Shown: positions 61,232 to 64,000 of the stretch, in pieces
Position numbering within the stretch: the first letter of the stretch is position 1
How the letters are laid out: every line of letters begins with the position of its first letter
Assembly (NCBI RefSeq): GCF_025994435.1
Contig: NZ_BAQK01000109.1
Location: forward strand, 16,316-80,315
Length of the DNA: 64,000 nt
Reading direction: 5' to 3'
Source: Gluconacetobacter johannae
GTDB lineage: Bacteria; Pseudomonadota; Alphaproteobacteria; Acetobacterales; Acetobacteraceae
Program-made: the position numbers and the translations under genes
Notes under the pieces: model-generated
What the model saw: the letters and a program-made list of their open reading frames with translations, nothing else
What the model was told of the DNA's origin: nothing
Databases searched by the model: none

Positions 61232-63604
61232 GTGAAAATAAAAGAAGTTTTACTGCTGAGTGCCGTCTGTCTGTTCGCGTACGACACTATGGCAATAGCT
61301 AAAGAAAAATCCAACAATAAGCAGGTTGGAGCAAAAAAGGCTGCTCCAGCCGCATCGAAACGTCAGAGAAACAAGACGAAATCCCTCGACGAAGAGATCG
61401 CCGTAACCGCCCACCGGAACGAGGCGGGCGGGGGAATGATGGTGCGGCATTCGGTTCCCAAAACGGTCAGCTCGGTCGCCAGCGATTTTATCGCCATGCA
61501 GTCGCCGACCTCCACGATCGAATCGCTGATACAAACGCTTCCTGGTGTCGTGTCCGCGAGCGAAGGCCCGTTGACGACATCCTTCTCCACCCTGCATATC
61601 CGCGGCATGGCGCAGGCGGAAATCGGCGTCACGCTGGAAGGCATGCCGGCCGCCAATCCGTTTACATACAGCACCTATACCCCATCACTCGTCGATAGCG
61701 AGAATATAGGGCAAATCAACGTCCTGCAGGGGTCGGTTGATATCAATTCGCCGACCTACAATGCCACCGGCGCCGAAATTTCGACCTCGATACGCCGGCC
61801 GTCCGAAAAACAGAGGATATACGCCTCGGCGTCCGGCGGGTCATATGGGACCAACAAGGACTTTATCCGGTACGATACCGGAGAAATCGGGCATTCGGGC
61901 GTCCATGCCTTTGTTTCCGGATCCTATTCCCGTAGCGATATGTGGAGAGGGGTCGGCGATATAAGAAGATGGCATGTGGACGCGGCGCTGACGAAGAACT
62001 GGTCGCGGGGCAATGAGTCGGAAGTGATCTTCGGCTTTACGCAGGCCGCCCAGGCCGAATGGCTGTATCCCTCACTGGCGAACTGGAAAACGTATGGCAT
62101 CAACTACGGCCTGAACAACCAGTACTATGCCGGAGATACGCACTATGTCGGCCTGAACGGCAAAAACACCGGGGCGGTCTATGGTGCACTGAAAAATCAT
62201 TTCAGCTTTGGTCATGGCTTGAGCCTTGATGCCGAAGCCTATTCCGTTGAATTCCATGGTCCTTATTATTACGGAGAAAGCGTTCCCGTTAAGAATGGCT
62301 ATGTCGGTGCGGAGAAATACAAATATCTGGACGACTACCAGAATCTTCCGGGATATAATCCCGCGAGCAGCAAATTGACCGCTGTCGAAGTTTCGGACTG
62401 GTATACGTTATCATCCGGCCTGACGCTTGTTGGTCATTGGAAGCATAAGTTCAATACGTTGAACTTCTCTTATTGGTATTCTTACGCGCAGGAAGCGGCC
62501 AGCCAGAAATTCTATCCTGTCAATGGCGCGGGAAACTGGAATTCCAGCACGCCCCTGACGGCGAACGGGGGGATACTCATAAACGAAGATAATGAAAACG
62601 CCGTGCAGCAGCTGAACAGTTTTGCTGTCGACGACAAAATGTCATTTCTGCATGACCGTCTGACAATTGACGGCGGCATCAGAATGGCGATGGTGAACCG
62701 TCAGTATACCCAGGACCTGACGAACGTCTCGGCGAGCAAGTCCATTCACAATGTATTCGTCCCTTCGCCCCAGGTCCTTATCAGCTATCGTTTCAATCCG
62801 AATCACCAGATCTACGTCAACGGGACGACCGGTTATCATCTTCCGGCCGGGTTGAGTTCACAGCTCGCCTCGTACAGCTATTCGACCGGCAAGGCCACGT
62901 CATTGCCCATGTCGGACTACAAGCCGGAATATATGATAACTGAGGAAGTCGGCTATCGCTACAGTGGCCTTTTGATGGCTAACCTGGCGGGCTTCCATTA
63001 CAACGTGACGAACCACCAAATCTCTGCCGAAAGCTACGAGCCCGGATCGACGTCGACGATATCGCAGTTGATAAATGCGGGCGGGCTGGAAGCTTATGGC
63101 ATTCAGACCGAGATTGCCACGCATCCCTGGCACCATGTGAGCTTCTATGCATCCGGCCAGTATATGCATACCAAAAATGGTAACAATATTGCCTATGAAG
63201 GCGATTATATGGCAACAAAGGGAAAGCAGGAGGTCGGCGCGCCGAAATTCTCCGGTTCACTTGGCCTGACCTACAACGATGGCACATGGTTCGGGAATTT
63301 CACCCTGCAATACACCGGATCCCAATACTCGACTCTCATGAACGATCAAAGCATTCCAAGCTACTTCACGGCCAATGTCGCTGTCGGCCGCACCCTGCCG
63401 AAGATTGGACGAATTGCCCCGAAGATCAGGCTGAATCTTGTCAATATGGGTGACGAGCATTACCTATCCTCGATGTATGGATATACGACCAACGCCACGA
63501 CCCAAAGGGGCGTTGTCAGCGGAAAGGCCTTCTCGGGTTCCCAGCCGACCTATGTCATCGGGTCCCCGTTTGTGGTCATGGGCACTCTTTCCGCCGATTT
63601 CTGA
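61232..63604 (+). CDS. TonB-dependent outer-membrane receptor
   Basis: 790 residues, GTG start. Signal peptide (LLLSAVCLFAYDTMAIA). A basic linker follows, then the plug (about 50-170: DEEIAVTAHRN, IESLIQTLPGV, LHIRGMAQAEIGVTLEGMP), and a 22-strand barrel whose last strand ends in aromatic Phe (GTLSADF). The TonB box is not certain (EEIAVTA is a candidate). Substrate unknown; siderophore-type receptors share this architecture. Codon use is more AT-rich than neighbours, suggesting lateral gain. A GGAGGGTTCC hairpin follows the stop codon. Confidence 0.93.
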   Translation: MKIKEVLLLSAVCLFAYDTMAIAKEKSNNKQVGAKKAAPAASKRQRNKTKSLDEEIAVTAHRNEAGGGMMVRHSVPKTVSSVASDFIAMQSPTSTIESLIQTLPGVVSASEGPLTTSFSTLHIRGMAQAEIGVTLEGMPAANPFTYSTYTPSLVDSENIGQINVLQGSVDINSPTYNATGAEISTSIRRPSEKQRIYASASGGSYGTNKDFIRYDTGEIGHSGVHAFVSGSYSRSDMWRGVGDIRRWHVDAALTKNWSRGNESEVIFGFTQAAQAEWLYPSLANWKTYGINYGLNNQYYAGDTHYVGLNGKNTGAVYGALKNHFSFGHGLSLDAEAYSVEFHGPYYYGESVPVKNGYVGAEKYKYLDDYQNLPGYNPASSKLTAVEVSDWYTLSSGLTLVGHWKHKFNTLNFSYWYSYAQEAASQKFYPVNGAGNWNSSTPLTANGGILINEDNENAVQQLNSFAVDDKMSFLHDRLTIDGGIRMAMVNRQYTQDLTNVSASKSIHNVFVPSPQVLISYRFNPNHQIYVNGTTGYHLPAGLSSQLASYSYSTGKATSLPMSDYKPEYMITEEVGYRYSGLLMANLAGFHYNVTNHQISAESYEPGSTSTISQLINAGGLEAYGIQTEIATHPWHHVSFYASGQYMHTKNGNNIAYEGDYMATKGKQEVGAPKFSGSLGLTYNDGTWFGNFTLQYTGSQYSTLMNDQSIPSYFTANVAVGRTLPKIGRIAPKIRLNLVNMGDEHYLSSMYGYTTNATTQRGVVSGKAFSGSQPTYVIGSPFVVMGTLSADF

Positions 63605-63747
63605 CGGAAACCAGAGGAGGGGGAGGGTTCCGGAACCCTCTCCGTCCACCGTGGCATTGCGTTGTTGCGCGTTAAAGCCGAATACTTGCCATGCAAGCAT
63701 GGTTCCATCAGGCTTTTCAGCCTAACACATCCTTTCGCGAGCGGACG

Positions 63748-64000
63748 ATGACGACACGTAGAGATTTCCTGAAATATGCCCTTTTGTCCGGCGCCGTCGG
63801 TTCGGCATCGAAGCTACCCGCCTCCATCGGTCGGGCGTTCGCGATCGCGCCCAAGGTGGGTTCCACCTGGCTGGATGCCGAACATGTCGTGATCCTGATG
63901 CAGGAAAATCGCTCGTTCGATCATGTGTTCGGTACTCTTCAAGGCGTGCGCGGATTTAACGATCCGCGCACGATTCGGTTGCCCAACGGCAATCCGGTTT
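63748..64000 (+). CDS. Phospholipase C-type phosphoesterase (5' part only)
   Basis: 84 codons before the window ends. The N-terminus MTTRRDFLKYALLSGAVGSA is a Tat signal. The mature start DAEHVVILMQENRSFDHVFG is the signature of the phosphoesterase family (bacterial non-haemolytic and acid phospholipase C, PlcN/AcpA type), with Glu-Asn as metal ligands. It would act on phosphatidylcholine or other phosphate esters outside the cell. The rest lies beyond the window. Confidence 0.9.
   Translation, partial: MTTRRDFLKYALLSGAVGSASKLPASIGRAFAIAPKVGSTWLDAEHVVILMQENRSFDHVFGTLQGVRGFNDPRTIRLPNGNPV

Overview
The window is GC-rich (AT-rich only in a few islands) and reads as a chromosomal segment of an alphaproteobacterium, most likely an acetic acid bacterium of the Acetobacteraceae (Gluconacetobacter-like). 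Supporting signs are the circularly permuted two-piece tmRNA gene, the hydrogenase gene order known from purple bacteria and rhizobia, and the alphaproteobacterial SspB. The species call is inference; no ribosomal RNA is present and no search was run.

Layout. 1-9.9 kb: housekeeping genes, mostly on the minus strand: a DnaJ/TerB-like protein, a small ribbon-helix-helix protein, the queuosine genes queA-tgt-queG, a PEBP-family protein, an XRE regulator, an atypical MIP channel, a glyoxalase-fold protein, class I fumarase and SspB. 10.0-10.4 kb: permuted ssrA (minus). 10.5-19.5 kb: thyX, then accessory DNA with a chemoreceptor, a chimeric rpoN/thyX scar, an AT-rich membrane protein gene, a coupled SF1-helicase + DUF2290-like pair, and a truncated IS5-type transposase. 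19.5-41.9 kb: one long minus-strand [NiFe] uptake hydrogenase cluster, in transcription order hupT-hupU-hupV-hypF-hupS-hupL-hupC-hupD-hupF-hupG-hupH-hupIJ-hupK-hypA-hypB-hupR-hypC-hypD-hypE-nickel permease-rpoN. It encodes the enzyme, its membrane cytochrome, maturation factors, an H2 sensor (HupUV), a histidine kinase and NtrC-type regulator, and a sigma-54 factor. A -24/-12 promoter lies ahead of hupS. 42.0-49.3 kb: accessory block with a divergent XRE regulator, a NepR-like small protein, a 5'-nucleotidase and a large type ISP-like restriction-modification gene carrying a pentanucleotide repeat near its 3' end. 49.4-64 kb: envelope and metabolic genes (DUF5384-like protein, lipoprotein, S10 peptidase, S1/P1 nuclease, TetR with its membrane-protein operon, HPF-like protein, a D-amino-acid-oxidase-like flavoprotein with a c-type cytochrome, a TonB-dependent receptor, and the start of a phospholipase C).

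Three structures tie the window together. First, a modular multi-hairpin intergenic repeat (CAGGGC...GCCCTG / AAAGGGC...GCCCTTT / CCAGGGCCTCAGGCCCTGG / CGGGC...GCCCG) occurs at about eight places, including inside the hydrogenase cluster. Second, two related non-coding elements with terminal inverted repeats and 3-bp TCA-type target duplications (MITE-like) sit at 24.2 and 58.4 kb; one has inserted into a copy of that repeat. Third, the 13.8 kb scar has the rpoN end joined to the thyX end, as expected from an old tandem duplication of the thyX-rpoN interval.

The best candidates for under-described biology are the repeat-controlled three-state restriction enzyme with its nucleotidase partner, the helicase-DUF2290 pair, and the sigma-54 gene and nickel permease built into the hydrogenase cluster.
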